Origin: Paraburkholderia sp. BL23I1N1
GTDB lineage: Bacteria; Pseudomonadota; Gammaproteobacteria; Burkholderiales; Burkholderiaceae
Reading direction: 5' to 3'
DNA length: 64,000 nucleotides
Assembly: GCF_003610295.1 (NCBI RefSeq)
Contig: NZ_RAPV01000002.1
Coordinates: forward strand, 682,001 to 746,000
Shown: positions 19,414 through 28,535 of the stretch, piece after piece
How the letters are laid out: every line of letters begins with the position of its first letter
Numbering within the stretch: position 1 is the stretch's first letter
Made by a program: the position numbers and the translations under genes
Notes under the pieces: model-generated
What the model was told of the DNA's origin: nothing
Databases searched by the model: none
The model's input: only the letters and a program-made list of their open reading frames with translations

Positions 19414-20388
19414 ATGGAAAACAAATCACATGCCTTCTGGGCAGGGATTTTCACGGTGGCCCTGCTGGGTGCAATCGCAGTGGCGGCATTTTTGTTCAAC
19501 GTCGACCGTTCCGTGCGGGTGCCGTACGATCTGATCGCGCGCACCAACGTCACTGGGCTCTATACCGACGCGGCGGTGCGCTATCGCGGGCTCGACGTCG
19601 GCAAGGTGCAGTCGATCAAATTCGACCGGGACCATCCGGGGCAGATTCTGATCCGCATCCTCGTCGACACGCACGCGCCGATTACGCATTCCACGTTCGG
19701 CAGCCTCGGGTTCCAGGGCGTGACGGGTATCGCCTTCATCCAGCTGGATGACAGCGGGCGCGATCCGACGCCGCTCGCGTCGTCGGCGAAGCAGGTGGCG
19801 CAATTGCCGATGCGTCCGGGCTTGCTCGATCAGTTGCAGCAGCGCGGCGACGTTTTGCTGCGCAAACTCGAAAGGGTCACTGACGACGTCGACAATCTGT
19901 TGTCGCCGGAAATGGTCAGCCAGTTGCAGGGCACCGCGGCGAGTATCCAGAAGGCCGCGGATGGCGTCGCCACGCTGACCCAGCAGATGGCACCGGCAGC
20001 CGGCAAGCTGCCCGCCACGATCAACGCACTGGATCGCACGCTGGCATCGACCAATCAGTTGATCACCAGTCTGAACCGCCCGGACGGGCCGTTCGAGATG
20101 AACCTGAATAAGGTCGGGACGGCCGCGCAGCAAGCGGGGGACGCGCTGGTGTCGATGGACAGTTCGATCCAGGAGTTGTCGGCGCGCGTCGGTTACGACA
20201 CGCTGCCACGCGTCAATTCGCTCGCCGAAGACGTGCGCTCTGCGGCCCGTTCAGTGGACCGAGCGGCCGACACGTTCAGTACCAATCCGCGCAGCGTGCT
20301 GTTCGGTGCGCCGGGCGCGTCGCCAGGCCCGGGCGAGGCCGGCTTCACGTGGCCGGCCGCCCGCACCGCTACGCACGCCGCCCAATGA
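19414..20388 (+). CDS. mlaD: MCE (MlaD) family lipid-transport protein
   Basis: This 324-residue protein has one N-terminal membrane anchor (FWAGIFTVALLGAIAVAAFLF, residues 8-28) and a single MCE domain (VTGLYTDAAVRYRGLDVGKV, LGFQGVTGIAFIQL) that binds lipid in the periplasm. A long helical region follows (SIQKAADGVATLTQQM, SIQELSARVGYDTLPR), as in MCE proteins that build a channel or tunnel toward the outer membrane. It ends in an unstructured Pro/Ala tail. Gap to mlaF is 16 bases. Confidence 0.9.
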   Translation: MENKSHAFWAGIFTVALLGAIAVAAFLFNVDRSVRVPYDLIARTNVTGLYTDAAVRYRGLDVGKVQSIKFDRDHPGQILIRILVDTHAPITHSTFGSLGFQGVTGIAFIQLDDSGRDPTPLASSAKQVAQLPMRPGLLDQLQQRGDVLLRKLERVTDDVDNLLSPEMVSQLQGTAASIQKAADGVATLTQQMAPAAGKLPATINALDRTLASTNQLITSLNRPDGPFEMNLNKVGTAAQQAGDALVSMDSSIQELSARVGYDTLPRVNSLAEDVRSAARSVDRAADTFSTNPRSVLFGAPGASPGPGEAGFTWPAARTATHAAQ

Positions 20389-20416
20389 AATGAATTGAAG
20401 GTCTTGAAGAAGGAAC

Positions 20417-21049
20417 ATGGTTATGTCACGCTCGATTCACCGATTGTTGTCCTCGAGCGCCGCGCTTGCGATGCTGCTCGCGTTCGGCGTGCTGGCGGCG
20501 GGCTGCGCCGGTAACCCCGCGGCGATCTCCGACATCCGCTACGACCTCGGGCCGCCAAGCCCGGCGGCCTCGGCCGGCACGCTGCCGGCGGTGAAGGTGC
20601 TCGATGTCACCGCGCCCGATAACCTGGAATCCGACAAGCTGATTTACCGGCTCAGCTATGCCGACGCGCAGCAGACGGCGTCGTACGCGAATAGCCACTG
20701 GACCATGGCGCCGTCGCAACTGCTGACCCAGCGTCTACGCGGTGCGCTCAGTTCGCGCGGCACCGTGCTGACGGGCGCGGACGGCGTGCACGCGCCGGTC
20801 CTGAAGGTCGATCTGAGCGAGTTCGAGCAGGTCTTCGATAGCCAGTCGCAAAGCCACGCCGCGGTCACCGCGCGCGTCACGTTGACGCAAAGCGGCAAGG
20901 TGATCGGTCAGCGGACCTTCATCGCGCGTGCGCCGTCCAGTTCGGCGGATGCCGCCGGCGGCGCGCAGGCGCTTGCCGCGGCCAGCGACGATCTCGTCGC
21001 GCAGATCGGCGCATGGCTCGGCGTGCAGGCGCTGGTCGCAGCGCAATGA
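20417..21049 (+). CDS. ABC-type transport auxiliary lipoprotein (PqiC-like)
   Basis: This 210-residue lipoprotein has a signal peptide and the lipobox VLAAGC (about 25-30). The mature part has VKVLDVTAPDNLESDKLIYRLS-type and NSHWTMAPSQLLTQRL segments and FEQVFDSQSQSHAAVTAR, typical of the ABC_trans_aux/PqiC family that partners MCE proteins at the outer membrane. It completes the Mla-type operon. A second ATG lies two codons later (20423); the choice does not affect the signal peptide. Confidence 0.88.
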   Translation: MVMSRSIHRLLSSSAALAMLLAFGVLAAGCAGNPAAISDIRYDLGPPSPAASAGTLPAVKVLDVTAPDNLESDKLIYRLSYADAQQTASYANSHWTMAPSQLLTQRLRGALSSRGTVLTGADGVHAPVLKVDLSEFEQVFDSQSQSHAAVTARVTLTQSGKVIGQRTFIARAPSSSADAAGGAQALAAASDDLVAQIGAWLGVQALVAAQ

Positions 21050-21080
21050 CCGGCTCACAGCGCACGCAACGGAGCGCTGC

Positions 21081-22238
21081 ATGAGCGTTAAGCCCTGGCA
21101 GCGCCGCCCTTCGGCGCTTGCCCGCCAGGCGCTGGGGCTGTACGCGGCGCTGATCGTCTACGGTTCGTGGTATCCGTTTTCCGGCTGGCGTTCGCTCGGC
21201 CTCGCGCCGTTTGCCTATCTGTCCGATCCCATGCCGCAGTACCTGACGGCGTTCGACGTCGTGACAAACGTGCTCGGCTATATGCCGTTCGGCGCGCTGG
21301 TGGTGCTCGCGGTGTATCCGCGCTGGCGCGGTGCGCTGGCGGTCGCGCTGGCCTTCGTGCTCGGCGGATTGTTGTCGGGCGTGATGGAAGCGGTGCAAAC
21401 CTATCTGCCGACGCGCGTTGCCTCCAACCTCGATCTGGCCGCCAATGCGCTCGGCGCGCTGCTCGGCGCCGCGATCATGTCGCCGGCCACGGGTGCGTTG
21501 CTCGATCGCGGCTTGTTGCGACGTTTGCGGCTTCTCTGGTTCGAGCGCGACACGGCGGCGCTCGCGTGTCTCGTCGGCTTGTGGCCGTTCGCAACGATGT
21601 ACCCGGCGCCGCGCCTCTTTGGTCTCGGCAACTGGCCACGCGAACTCTGGCTGCGTTTCGATTCGGCGACCCAAGATGCCTTGCTCGCATGGACGCCGCC
21701 CGCCTGGCACGTCGGCACGTGGCCGGCGCTGGTTGCCGCCTGGCTGCCGGACGACGCCTGGGAAGCCGTCATCACCACGCTCAATCTGTTTGGGGCACTC
21801 GTCCTGGCTTCGCTGCCGGTACGCCGCCATGCGCCGCTCGTGCGCCTCTTGATCGTGTTTATCGTCGCGACCTTGTGCGTGAAGGCGGGCGCGACCTTTT
21901 TGCAATCGCAATCGGGCCTCGCATTCGACTGGGCGACGCCGGGCGCACTGGCGGGGCTCGTGTTCGGCAGCGTCGCGGCATTACTGGCGCTGCGCTTGCG
22001 GCGCGGATTGCGAGCCGCGCTCGCGGCCGGCGCGCTCACGGTCGCGCTGGTGTTCGTCAACCTGCTGCCGGTGAATCCGTATTTCGATGCCGTGCTGGCC
22101 GACTGGCGCCAGGGCCGGTATCTGCACTTCAACGGCCTCGCGCACTGGATTGCGTGGATCTGGCCGTATGCGGCGCTGGTGTGGCTCGCCTATCTCGTCG
22201 AACAGGTGTGGCTCAAGCGGCGCTTGAAGCACGCATGA
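21081..22238 (+). CDS. VanZ-like family membrane protein
   Basis: From the ATG at 21081 (MSVKPWQRRPS) this 385-residue protein has about 8 to 9 hydrophobic segments and the VanZ-like core near the N-terminus: YGSWYPFSGW, DVVTNVLGYMPFG and LGGLLSGVMEAVQTYLPTR with SNLDLAANALGALLGA. The upstream in-frame extension is the shadow of the lipoprotein gene. It starts 31 bases after the lipoprotein and probably belongs to the same transcript. VanZ-like proteins have no established biochemical role outside teicoplanin resistance. Confidence 0.85.
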   Translation: MSVKPWQRRPSALARQALGLYAALIVYGSWYPFSGWRSLGLAPFAYLSDPMPQYLTAFDVVTNVLGYMPFGALVVLAVYPRWRGALAVALAFVLGGLLSGVMEAVQTYLPTRVASNLDLAANALGALLGAAIMSPATGALLDRGLLRRLRLLWFERDTAALACLVGLWPFATMYPAPRLFGLGNWPRELWLRFDSATQDALLAWTPPAWHVGTWPALVAAWLPDDAWEAVITTLNLFGALVLASLPVRRHAPLVRLLIVFIVATLCVKAGATFLQSQSGLAFDWATPGALAGLVFGSVAALLALRLRRGLRAALAAGALTVALVFVNLLPVNPYFDAVLADWRQGRYLHFNGLAHWIAWIWPYAALVWLAYLVEQVWLKRRLKHA

Positions 22239-22260
22239 GGCACGCATGAGGCACGCATAG
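22229..22260 (+). repeat. Three near-tandem copies of an 11-bp unit
   Basis: GCACGCATGAG occurs twice, followed by a third, shortened copy GCACGCATAG. The first copy forms the end of the VanZ gene and contains its TGA stop; each later copy can be read as a further stop region. Confidence 0.8.
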
Positions 22261-22466
22261 AGCACACATCCGCACGGCCGGATGAGTCGCGCGAAGCTAC
22301 GCAGGGCGCACGCCAGAAGGTGCGCTGCGATCCCGGCCGGGCCGTCGAGTCGTCCTGCCCTCCGTTCAGCGACCGCCGCCCCCGCTCGCTATAATCGTTC
22401 GCACACTAGGCGCGCCGCAGCGCTTCCAGCGCCATTCCTACTCTTACAGTCTCGCCTCCGGACATC

Positions 22467-22790
22467 ATGGACTCCTTCTACAAGTACCACGTCTTCTTCT
22501 GCCTCAATCAGCGCGAACCCGGCGCGGAGCGTCCGAGTTGCGCGAATTGCAACGCACAGGCGATGCAGGAATACGCGAAAAAACGCGTGAAGCAACTTGG
22601 CCTCGCCGGCCCCGGTCAGGTGCGGATCAACAAGGCCGGTTGCCTCGAGCGCTGCGAGCTCGGCCCGACGGTCGTCGTCTATCCGGAAGGCGTCTGGTAC
22701 ACCTACGTCGACGAGAGCGACATCGATGAAATCGTCGATTCGCATCTCGTGAACGGCAAGATCGTCGAGCGCCTGAAAATCGATCAATAA
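22467..22790 (+). CDS. Thioredoxin-like [2Fe-2S] ferredoxin
   Basis: This 107-residue cytoplasmic protein has cysteines at 12, 25, 28, 59 and 63. The spacing of Cys12, Cys25, Cys59 and Cys63 (CLERC at 59-63) matches the thioredoxin-fold 2Fe-2S ferredoxin family (2Fe2S_thioredx). The C-terminus (VWYTYVDESDIDEIVDSHL) is conserved in stand-alone proteins of this type. It lies 9 bases before the hydrolase gene and is probably co-transcribed with it. The redox partner is not evident. Confidence 0.9.
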   Translation: MDSFYKYHVFFCLNQREPGAERPSCANCNAQAMQEYAKKRVKQLGLAGPGQVRINKAGCLERCELGPTVVVYPEGVWYTYVDESDIDEIVDSHLVNGKIVERLKIDQ

Positions 22791-22798
22791 GCCTCGTC

Positions 22799-23443
22799 AT
22801 GAATGCACATACGAAGAAATATCTGATCGACGGCCCGGTCGGCAAGATCGAAGTCGCGCTGGATCTGCCCGACGACGTGCGTGAAAACGGCGCCGCACCG
22901 CGCGGCATCGCGCTGGTCGCGCACCCGCACCCGCTATTCGGCGGCACGATGGACAACAAGGTCGCGCAGACGCTCGCGCGCACGCTTGTGCAGTTGAACT
23001 ACGTGACATACCGCTCAAATTTCCGGGGTGTCGGCGAAACGCAAGGCGAGCATGACGCCGGCATCGGCGAGCGCGGCGATCTGCGCGCCGTGCTCGATCA
23101 CATGCGCGCGCAAGCGGGCCAAAGCGATCTGCCCCTCGTACTGGCGGGTTTTTCGTTTGGCACTTTCGTGCTGTCGCACGTGGCTGCGAAGCTGCGCGAA
23201 GAAGGCCAGGCGATCGAGCGGATCGTGTTCGTCGGCACCGCGGCGAGCCGGTGGGAGGTCGCGCCCGTGCCGGAAAACACGCTCGTGATTCACGGCGAAA
23301 CCGACGAGACCGTTCCGATTCAGTCGGTGTTCGACTGGGCGCGGCCGCAGGAATTGCCGGTCGTCGTGATTCCGGGGGCAGAGCATTTTCTGCATCGCAA
23401 GCTGCACGTCCTGAAGCGGATCATCGTCGACGCGTGGCGTTAA
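22799..23443 (+). CDS. Alpha/beta hydrolase (dienelactone hydrolase-like clan)
   Basis: This 214-residue hydrolase has VAHPHPLFGGTMDNKV near 40-55, YRSNFRGVGETQG, a nucleophile elbow AGFSFG (about 116-121), the acid region HGETDETVP near 164-172 and the catalytic His in PGAEHFLH near 192-199. This HPHP...FNFRG pattern defines a family of cytoplasmic hydrolases of unknown substrate that is widespread in Proteobacteria. It follows the ferredoxin gene closely. Confidence 0.85.
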   Translation: MNAHTKKYLIDGPVGKIEVALDLPDDVRENGAAPRGIALVAHPHPLFGGTMDNKVAQTLARTLVQLNYVTYRSNFRGVGETQGEHDAGIGERGDLRAVLDHMRAQAGQSDLPLVLAGFSFGTFVLSHVAAKLREEGQAIERIVFVGTAASRWEVAPVPENTLVIHGETDETVPIQSVFDWARPQELPVVVIPGAEHFLHRKLHVLKRIIVDAWR

Positions 23444-23772
23444 TGAGGTGCGGGGGCGTGCCGCGTGTGTTTTTCGGGGTACAGGTACGTGCAAACGCAA
23501 ATTAATCGCCACCCTTTGGTCAAAGATACCAGGACAGCGCGCGTATAATGGGCGCTCTTTTTTGGGCGCAGCTTCGCCCACCCGGCAGTTCGCGCGACGC
23601 GTAGCTTTTTTGCGCGCGCAGCGGTGCCGGATGCGAGGCGTGCTGCGCGAACCGATCGCGTGGCCGGAAGTCCAATGGGCGCCGCGCCGTTTTTACGGCC
23701 TGACGCTCGCCGACCGGCTCCTCAAAACTATGCGCCTTGCGCGCGATGTATTTTTCCGCACGAATCGACCCT
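23444..23772 (+). promoter_or_regulatory. Leader region of dacC with TATAAT box
   Basis: A consensus -10 TATAAT lies at 23544-23549. No clear -35 hexamer stands at the right distance. If used, it gives an untranslated leader of about 220 bases that includes a run of six T directly after the start point. Confidence 0.45.
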
Positions 23773-25002
23773 ATGCGTTTCTCCACCTCCGGCCGCACGT
23801 CATTCCCGTCAGTTTCTTCTTTCGTTCCCACTACGCTTAGCCGTGCCGTCACCCTCGGCGTCGTGTTGCCGGCAACGCTCGTTGCCAGCACGGCGTTCGC
23901 GCAAGTGCCGCCGCCCGCGGTGAATGCGCGCTCGTGGGTGCTCGTCGACGCAACCAGCAATCAGGTGCTCGCATCGGGCAATGCCGACGAACGCGTCGAA
24001 CCGGCCTCGCTGACCAAGCTGATGACCGCGTACCTCGTCTTCGAAGCACTGCAGACGAAGAAGATCACGATGGACCAGACGGTGATGCCGAGCGAAGCGG
24101 TGCGCCGCGTACGCACCGACGAATCGCGCATGTTCATCGAAGCGAACAAGCCGGTGACCGTGCACGATCTGGTGTACGGCATGATCATCCAGTCGGGTAA
24201 CGACGCGGCGATCGCGCTGGCCGAACTGGTGGGCGGCAGCGAGTCGCAGTTCGTCAACATGATGAACACCGAAGCGGCGAAGCTCGGCATGAAGAACACG
24301 CATTTCGCCGACGTGAACGGCATGCCCGACCCGCAGCACTACACCACGGCGGGCGACCTCGCAGTGCTGTCGGCGCGCCTGATTCGTGACTTCCCCGACT
24401 ACTACAACATTTTCTCGGTCAAGGAATTCACGTACAACAAGATCAAGCAGCCGAACCGCAACCGTCTGCTGTGGATCGACCCGACGGTGGACGGTCTGAA
24501 GACCGGCCACACGCAAGCTGCCGGCTACTGTCTGATTGCGAGCGCGAAGCGTTCGCTGCCGGGCACGGCTGACGGTTCGCGCCGTCTCGTCTCGGTGATG
24601 ATGGGCGAGACCAAGGAACACGACCGCGTGCAGGACAGCCTGAAGATGCTGAACTACGGCTACACCGCGTACGACACGGTGCGTCTGTACAAGGCGAATC
24701 AGGTGGTGGGCACGCCGCGCGTCTACAAGGGTGCGCAGGACACCGTGCAGATCGGCGTGAAGGGCGATCAGTACATCACCGTGCCGAAGGGCATGGGCGA
24801 CAAGGTGAAGCCGCAGATCGAGCAGATCGATCCGCTGATCGCACCGATCGCGAACGGTCAGCAGGTCGGTACGGCGAAGCTCGTGGCCGACGGCAAGGTG
24901 CTGGCGCAATTCCCGATCGTCGCGTTGCAGGCTGTGCCGCAAGCCGGTGTGGTCGGCCGCGTGTGGGATTCGCTGATGCTGATGTTCAACAAGAAGAAGT
25001 AA
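23773..25002 (+). CDS. dacC: D-alanyl-D-alanine carboxypeptidase (PBP5/6 family)
   Basis: From the ATG at 23773 the signal peptide ends near Ala43 (AFA/Q). The three active-site motifs of low-molecular-weight penicillin-binding proteins are SLTK (79-82, nucleophile Ser79), SGN (141-143) and KTG (243-245). A PBP5-type C-terminal domain follows, and the tail (VVGRVWDSLMLMFNKKK) is an amphipathic membrane anchor. The enzyme removes the terminal D-Ala of peptidoglycan stem peptides in the periplasm. The adjacent D-amino-acid transaminase gene suggests linked D-alanine metabolism. An ATG 12 codons upstream is possible but lengthens the n-region unhelpfully. Confidence 0.94.
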   Translation: MRFSTSGRTSFPSVSSFVPTTLSRAVTLGVVLPATLVASTAFAQVPPPAVNARSWVLVDATSNQVLASGNADERVEPASLTKLMTAYLVFEALQTKKITMDQTVMPSEAVRRVRTDESRMFIEANKPVTVHDLVYGMIIQSGNDAAIALAELVGGSESQFVNMMNTEAAKLGMKNTHFADVNGMPDPQHYTTAGDLAVLSARLIRDFPDYYNIFSVKEFTYNKIKQPNRNRLLWIDPTVDGLKTGHTQAAGYCLIASAKRSLPGTADGSRRLVSVMMGETKEHDRVQDSLKMLNYGYTAYDTVRLYKANQVVGTPRVYKGAQDTVQIGVKGDQYITVPKGMGDKVKPQIEQIDPLIAPIANGQQVGTAKLVADGKVLAQFPIVALQAVPQAGVVGRVWDSLMLMFNKKK

Positions 25003-25015
25003 GAGCCTGATTGCG

Positions 25016-25990
25016 ATGACCGCTGTTTCCGATGTGTCGCTCGACCCGATCGTTTATCTGAACGGCGAGCTGGTGCCCTTGTCCGAAGCGCGCGTGCCGG
25101 TTCTCGACCGCGGCTTTATTTTCGGCGACGGGATTTACGAAGTCGCGCCCTTGTATCCGCATGCGAGCGGCCGCACGGCGTTTCGCTTCAAGCATCATCT
25201 CGCGCGCCTCGCGCGTTCGCTGGACAAGATCGGCATCGTCAATCCGTTCGACAACGCCGGCTGGCGCGAGCTGATCGAACGCGTGGTCGCGGCCAATGAA
25301 ACGGACGCGGGTCTGCGCGCCGATCAGGACGCGATTGCCTACGTTCAGGTCACGCGGGGCGTTGCGAAGCGTGGTCACGCGTTTCCGTCCGGCGTTCAGC
25401 CGACCGTGTTCGTGATGGTCACGCCGCTGAACCTGCCGGACGCAGCACAGCGCGCGCAAGGCGTGCGCTGTGTTACCGCCGAAGACCGTCGCTGGCTCAA
25501 TTGCGACATCAAATCGGTGTCCCTGCTCGGCAACGTGCTGATGGCGCAATACGCCGCCGAAAACGACGCGTTCGAGACAATCCAGTTTCGCGACAGCATG
25601 CTGACCGAGGGTTCGTCTTCGAATATCTGGATGGTGAAGGACGGCGTGCTGTACGCGCCGCCGCGCAGCAACAAGATTCTCGAAGGGATTCGCTACGGTC
25701 TGATCGAAGAGCTGACGAGCGAATGCGGCATCCGCTTCGAAGCGCGCGAGATCGCCGAAGCCGAGCTGCGTGCCGCGGACGAGATTCTGGTCAGTTCCGC
25801 CACCAAGGAAGTGCTGCCGGTCACGCAGCTCGATGGTCAACCGGTTGGCAACGGCAAGCCGGGGGCGGTGTTTGCCGCGTTGTACGCGGCCTATCAGCGA
25901 GCCAAGGCCAAGGAAGCGCAAGAGGCGCAAGAAGCGCACGAAGCGTTGCAAGGAGTAGAAAGTGAATCCCGCGAAAGAATCATTGCTTGA
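25016..25990 (+). CDS. dat: D-amino-acid aminotransferase
   Basis: This 324-residue fold-type IV PLP enzyme has VLDRGFIFGDGIYEV (29-43), the PLP-binding lysine Lys166 in CDIKSVSLLGN and the phosphate loop EGSSSN (199-204). It interconverts D-Ala/D-Glu with their 2-oxo acids, or could be a branched-chain aminotransferase-like variant; the YEV start and Dat-like gene context favour the former. The C-terminus ends in a repetitive Lys/Glu/Ala tail (KAKEAQEAQEAHEAL) from a 9-bp DNA repeat, and the last codons overlap the DUF493 gene. Confidence 0.88.
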   Translation: MTAVSDVSLDPIVYLNGELVPLSEARVPVLDRGFIFGDGIYEVAPLYPHASGRTAFRFKHHLARLARSLDKIGIVNPFDNAGWRELIERVVAANETDAGLRADQDAIAYVQVTRGVAKRGHAFPSGVQPTVFVMVTPLNLPDAAQRAQGVRCVTAEDRRWLNCDIKSVSLLGNVLMAQYAAENDAFETIQFRDSMLTEGSSSNIWMVKDGVLYAPPRSNKILEGIRYGLIEELTSECGIRFEAREIAEAELRAADEILVSSATKEVLPVTQLDGQPVGNGKPGAVFAALYAAYQRAKAKEAQEAQEAHEALQGVESESRERIIA

Positions 25991-26231
25991 GTTTCCGTGC
26001 GACTTTCCCATCAAGATCATGGGCAAGTCGCATCCCGAGTTCGCCGAGACGATGGTCACGGTGGTTCAGCAGTTCGATAACGAAGTCGACCCCGCACGTG
26101 TGGAAACTCGGCCATCCAGTGGTGGCAACTACACGGGTTTGACGATCACGGTGCGCGCCACGAGCCAGGTGCAGCTCGACGATATCTACCGCGCGCTTAC
26201 CGGCCATCCAATGGTGAAGGTGGTGCTTTAA
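25962..26231 (+). CDS. DUF493 (YbeD) family protein
   Basis: This 89-residue protein starts with GTG at 25962 (ribosome site AAGGAG 5 bases before) and overlaps the end of the aminotransferase gene by 29 bases. LLEFPCDFPIKIMG, FAETMVTVVQQFD and SSGGNYTGLTITVRATS are the DUF493 hallmarks, an ACT-like fold. In most Proteobacteria this gene stands immediately before lipB; here a LysR/DUF2917 pair separates it from lipB. Function unknown, with a suggested regulatory role in lipoate metabolism. Confidence 0.9.
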   Translation: MNPAKESLLEFPCDFPIKIMGKSHPEFAETMVTVVQQFDNEVDPARVETRPSSGGNYTGLTITVRATSQVQLDDIYRALTGHPMVKVVL

Positions 26232-26253
26232 CGCCAGGCTTGGTGCTTGGCGT

Positions 26254-27222
26254 TTATGGCGTGACGCGCAACGCGTCCGCCGCCAGATCGGCGCATGCTT
26301 CAGGCCCGACCTCGCAAGCTTGGTCAAAAAGCTGTTTGAACCGCCCGACTTCTTCGAATACCCAGGCACGGAACGCCTTGACGCGCGCAGTTTCAAGCAT
26401 CTGCGGCGGGCAGATGAAGTAGTACTGCCACGGGCTCGGTCCATCCACGTCGAATAGCCGTACCAGGCGGCCTGCTGCGATCTCGTGCATTGCCAGCGAA
26501 CGGCGCGTGAGCGCGATCCCCTGACCGTCGATGGCCGCCTGCAGCAGATTTGACGAATCCTGGTACAGCACTCCGCGCTTCGGTTCCGGCCAGTCGACGA
26601 GGCCGGCGGCGTCGAACCACGGACGCCAGAGTTCGTCGTCCGAGCGCAGCAACGGGACCTTGGCCAGATCGGCCGGCGTTTTCGGCAGTTTGCCGCCGTT
26701 GAAATTCGGCGCGCAGGCCGGAAAGAAAATCTCCTCCAGCAGCAACTCCGAGTGCAGCCCCGAATATTTGCCGTAGCCGAAGCGGATCGCTACGTCGACG
26801 TCGTCGCGCGCGAAGTCCGTTAGCGCGTTAGTGGACAGCAGTTCGAGGTCCCATTGGGGGTGCGCCTCGATAAAGCTGCCGAGGCGCGGCGTCACCCAGC
26901 GTGCCGCAAACGAGGTCAGCATGGAAACGACCAGGCGCCGCTCGCGGTCGCCGGCGCGGATTTCGCGGGTGGCGTCGACAAGCGCCGTCAGCCCGGCGCG
27001 CACGCGCGCGGCGTAGCGGCGGCCCGTGTCCGTGAGCCGGACGCGTTTGCCGTCGCGGGCGAAGAGCGCGACGCCCAGCTCCGCTTCAAGTGCGCGAATC
27101 TGGTGGCTGACGGCGCCGTGCGTGACAAACAGTTCGTCCGCGGCGCGCGAGAAGCTCTCGTGGCGGGCTGCAGCTTCGAACGCCTTGATGGCGTTCAGCG
27201 GGGGGAGTTGCCGGAGGTCCAT
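26254..27222 (-). CDS. LysR family regulator, GcvA-like
   Basis: From the ATG at 27222 the protein has 322 residues. MDLRQLPPLNAIKAFEAAAR and the helix-turn-helix SFSRAADELFVTHGAVSHQIRAL (about 23-45) match the GcvA subgroup of LysR regulators. The substrate-binding half includes LLSTNALTDFARDDVDVAIRFGYG. An alternative start five codons upstream lacks a ribosome site. It is divergent from the DUF2917 gene, with about 100 bases between them, a conserved pairing in Burkholderia. Confidence 0.88.
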   Translation of the reverse strand: MDLRQLPPLNAIKAFEAAARHESFSRAADELFVTHGAVSHQIRALEAELGVALFARDGKRVRLTDTGRRYAARVRAGLTALVDATREIRAGDRERRLVVSMLTSFAARWVTPRLGSFIEAHPQWDLELLSTNALTDFARDDVDVAIRFGYGKYSGLHSELLLEEIFFPACAPNFNGGKLPKTPADLAKVPLLRSDDELWRPWFDAAGLVDWPEPKRGVLYQDSSNLLQAAIDGQGIALTRRSLAMHEIAAGRLVRLFDVDGPSPWQYYFICPPQMLETARVKAFRAWVFEEVGRFKQLFDQACEVGPEACADLAADALRVTP

Positions 27223-27320
27223 CGCAATATTTCTCACATAGAGGTGAAAATAGATCGTTTTGCGTAAACCCTTGCTACGCCTACGATTGTAGTCACGAAA
27301 CGAACTTTGGCGAGGGCATC

Positions 27321-27647
27321 ATGCGAGAAATTTCCTCTAGCATCGGGTTTGAAATCCGCAACGGCGAAACTATTCCTATGAAGGTAGCACGCAGCACCAA
27401 GCTGGTAGTGCACGGCGGCGCGGTGTGGGTCACGCGCAGCGACGATACCGAAGACTACTGGCTGCAGCCAGGCCACACACTGCGGCTGCGGCGCGGTGAA
27501 CGGTTGTGGTTGAGCGCCGAGGGCAGCACGCATGCGAAGGTCGCGTTTTCGGTGCCGACGCGCTGCGACGAACGTGCGCTGAACTGGCTCGCGCGGGTCG
27601 GCGAACGGCTGGCGGCCCGGATGCGCGGGGGCTGGCGCACGGTGTGA
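27321..27647 (+). CDS. DUF2917 domain protein
   Basis: This 108-residue protein has the DUF2917 core: LVVHGGAVWVTRSDDTEDYWLQPGH split over about 29-53 and LRRGERLWLSAEG near 57-69. The family is small, cupin-like and cytoplasmic, of unknown function. The C-terminal tail is Arg-rich. Divergence from the GcvA-like regulator suggests it is the regulator's target. Confidence 0.85.
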   Translation: MREISSSIGFEIRNGETIPMKVARSTKLVVHGGAVWVTRSDDTEDYWLQPGHTLRLRRGERLWLSAEGSTHAKVAFSVPTRCDERALNWLARVGERLAARMRGGWRTV

Positions 27648-27658
27648 CGATGCGCTCG

Positions 27659-27700
27659 GGCCGTTTAGCGAGGGCGCACCTGCGTCGCCGCTAAACGGCC
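27659..27700. terminator. 12-bp perfect inverted repeat, possible terminator
   Basis: GGCCGTTTAGCG and CGCTAAACGGCC flank an 18-base spacer just after the DUF2917 gene. There is no T-run, so it may be a factor-dependent terminator or a protein site. Confidence 0.5.
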
Positions 27701-27796
27701 GCGACGGCAAAGGCGCGCCAGATGTTCGATGTGCCGGCGCCGCGAATGCCGGCACGTCCGGCGGGGTTTCCCAGATTTCGGTAAACTGTCGGGATC

Positions 27797-28522
27797 ATGT
27801 GTGCCACCCCGGTTTCTCCGTCTCCCTTGCCCGCCACGGCGCCGCTTACGCTGCGCTGGCTTGGCAACGAATCATACGAAGCCAGTTTCGAAGCGATGCG
27901 CGCGTTCACCGACGCGCGCATCGCCGATACACCCGACGAAATCTGGCTGGTCGAACACCCTCCTGTCTTTACGCTCGGCCAGGCCGGCGATCCGGCGCAT
28001 CTACTGGCCGCCGATAGCGGCATTCCACTGGTCAAGGTCGACCGGGGCGGGCAAATCACGTATCACGGGCCCGGACAGGTCGTCGCCTATCTGCTGCTTG
28101 ACCTGCGCCGGCGCAAGCTGATGGTGCGCGAGATGGTCACGCGGATCGAGCAGGCCGTGATCGACACCCTCGCGGCGTATAATCTCGCCGGAGAACGCAA
28201 GGCGGGCGCCCCCGGTATCTACGTGGCGCCCGGGCCGGACGCCGTGCTGCACGCCGGTGCCAAGATCGCGGCTCTGGGTCTGAAAATCCGCAACGGCTGC
28301 AGCTATCACGGCGTGAGCCTGAATGTGAACATGGACTTGCGGCCGTTTCTGGCCATCAACCCATGCGGCTACGCGGGGCTCGAAACAGTCGATATGGCAA
28401 CGCTGGGCGTTGCCGCCGGCTGGGACGACGTGGCCCGTACCTTTGCAGCACGCCTCACCGCAAACCTCGACGGCAGTCCCGCGGCCGTCGCCCAACCGCA
28501 GGCCGGTGCTCTCACCGCCTGA
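27797..28522 (+). CDS. lipB: Octanoyltransferase
   Basis: This 241-residue enzyme transfers octanoate from acyl carrier protein to lipoyl domains. It carries [12 protein letters not shown] (83-94), the catalytic Lys156 in AKIAALG and the catalytic Cys190 in NPCGYAG, all expected for LipB. It lies 13 bases before lipA, and the two form the lipoate operon. The N-terminal 16 residues are Pro-rich and not conserved; a downstream start is possible but none is better supported. Confidence 0.95.
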   Translation: MCATPVSPSPLPATAPLTLRWLGNESYEASFEAMRAFTDARIADTPDEIWLVEHPPVFTLGQAGDPAHLLAADSGIPLVKVDRGGQITYHGPGQVVAYLLLDLRRRKLMVREMVTRIEQAVIDTLAAYNLAGERKAGAPGIYVAPGPDAVLHAGAKIAALGLKIRNGCSYHGVSLNVNMDLRPFLAINPCGYAGLETVDMATLGVAAGWDDVARTFAARLTANLDGSPAAVAQPQAGALTA

Positions 28523-28535
28523 CTGGACCGAACGA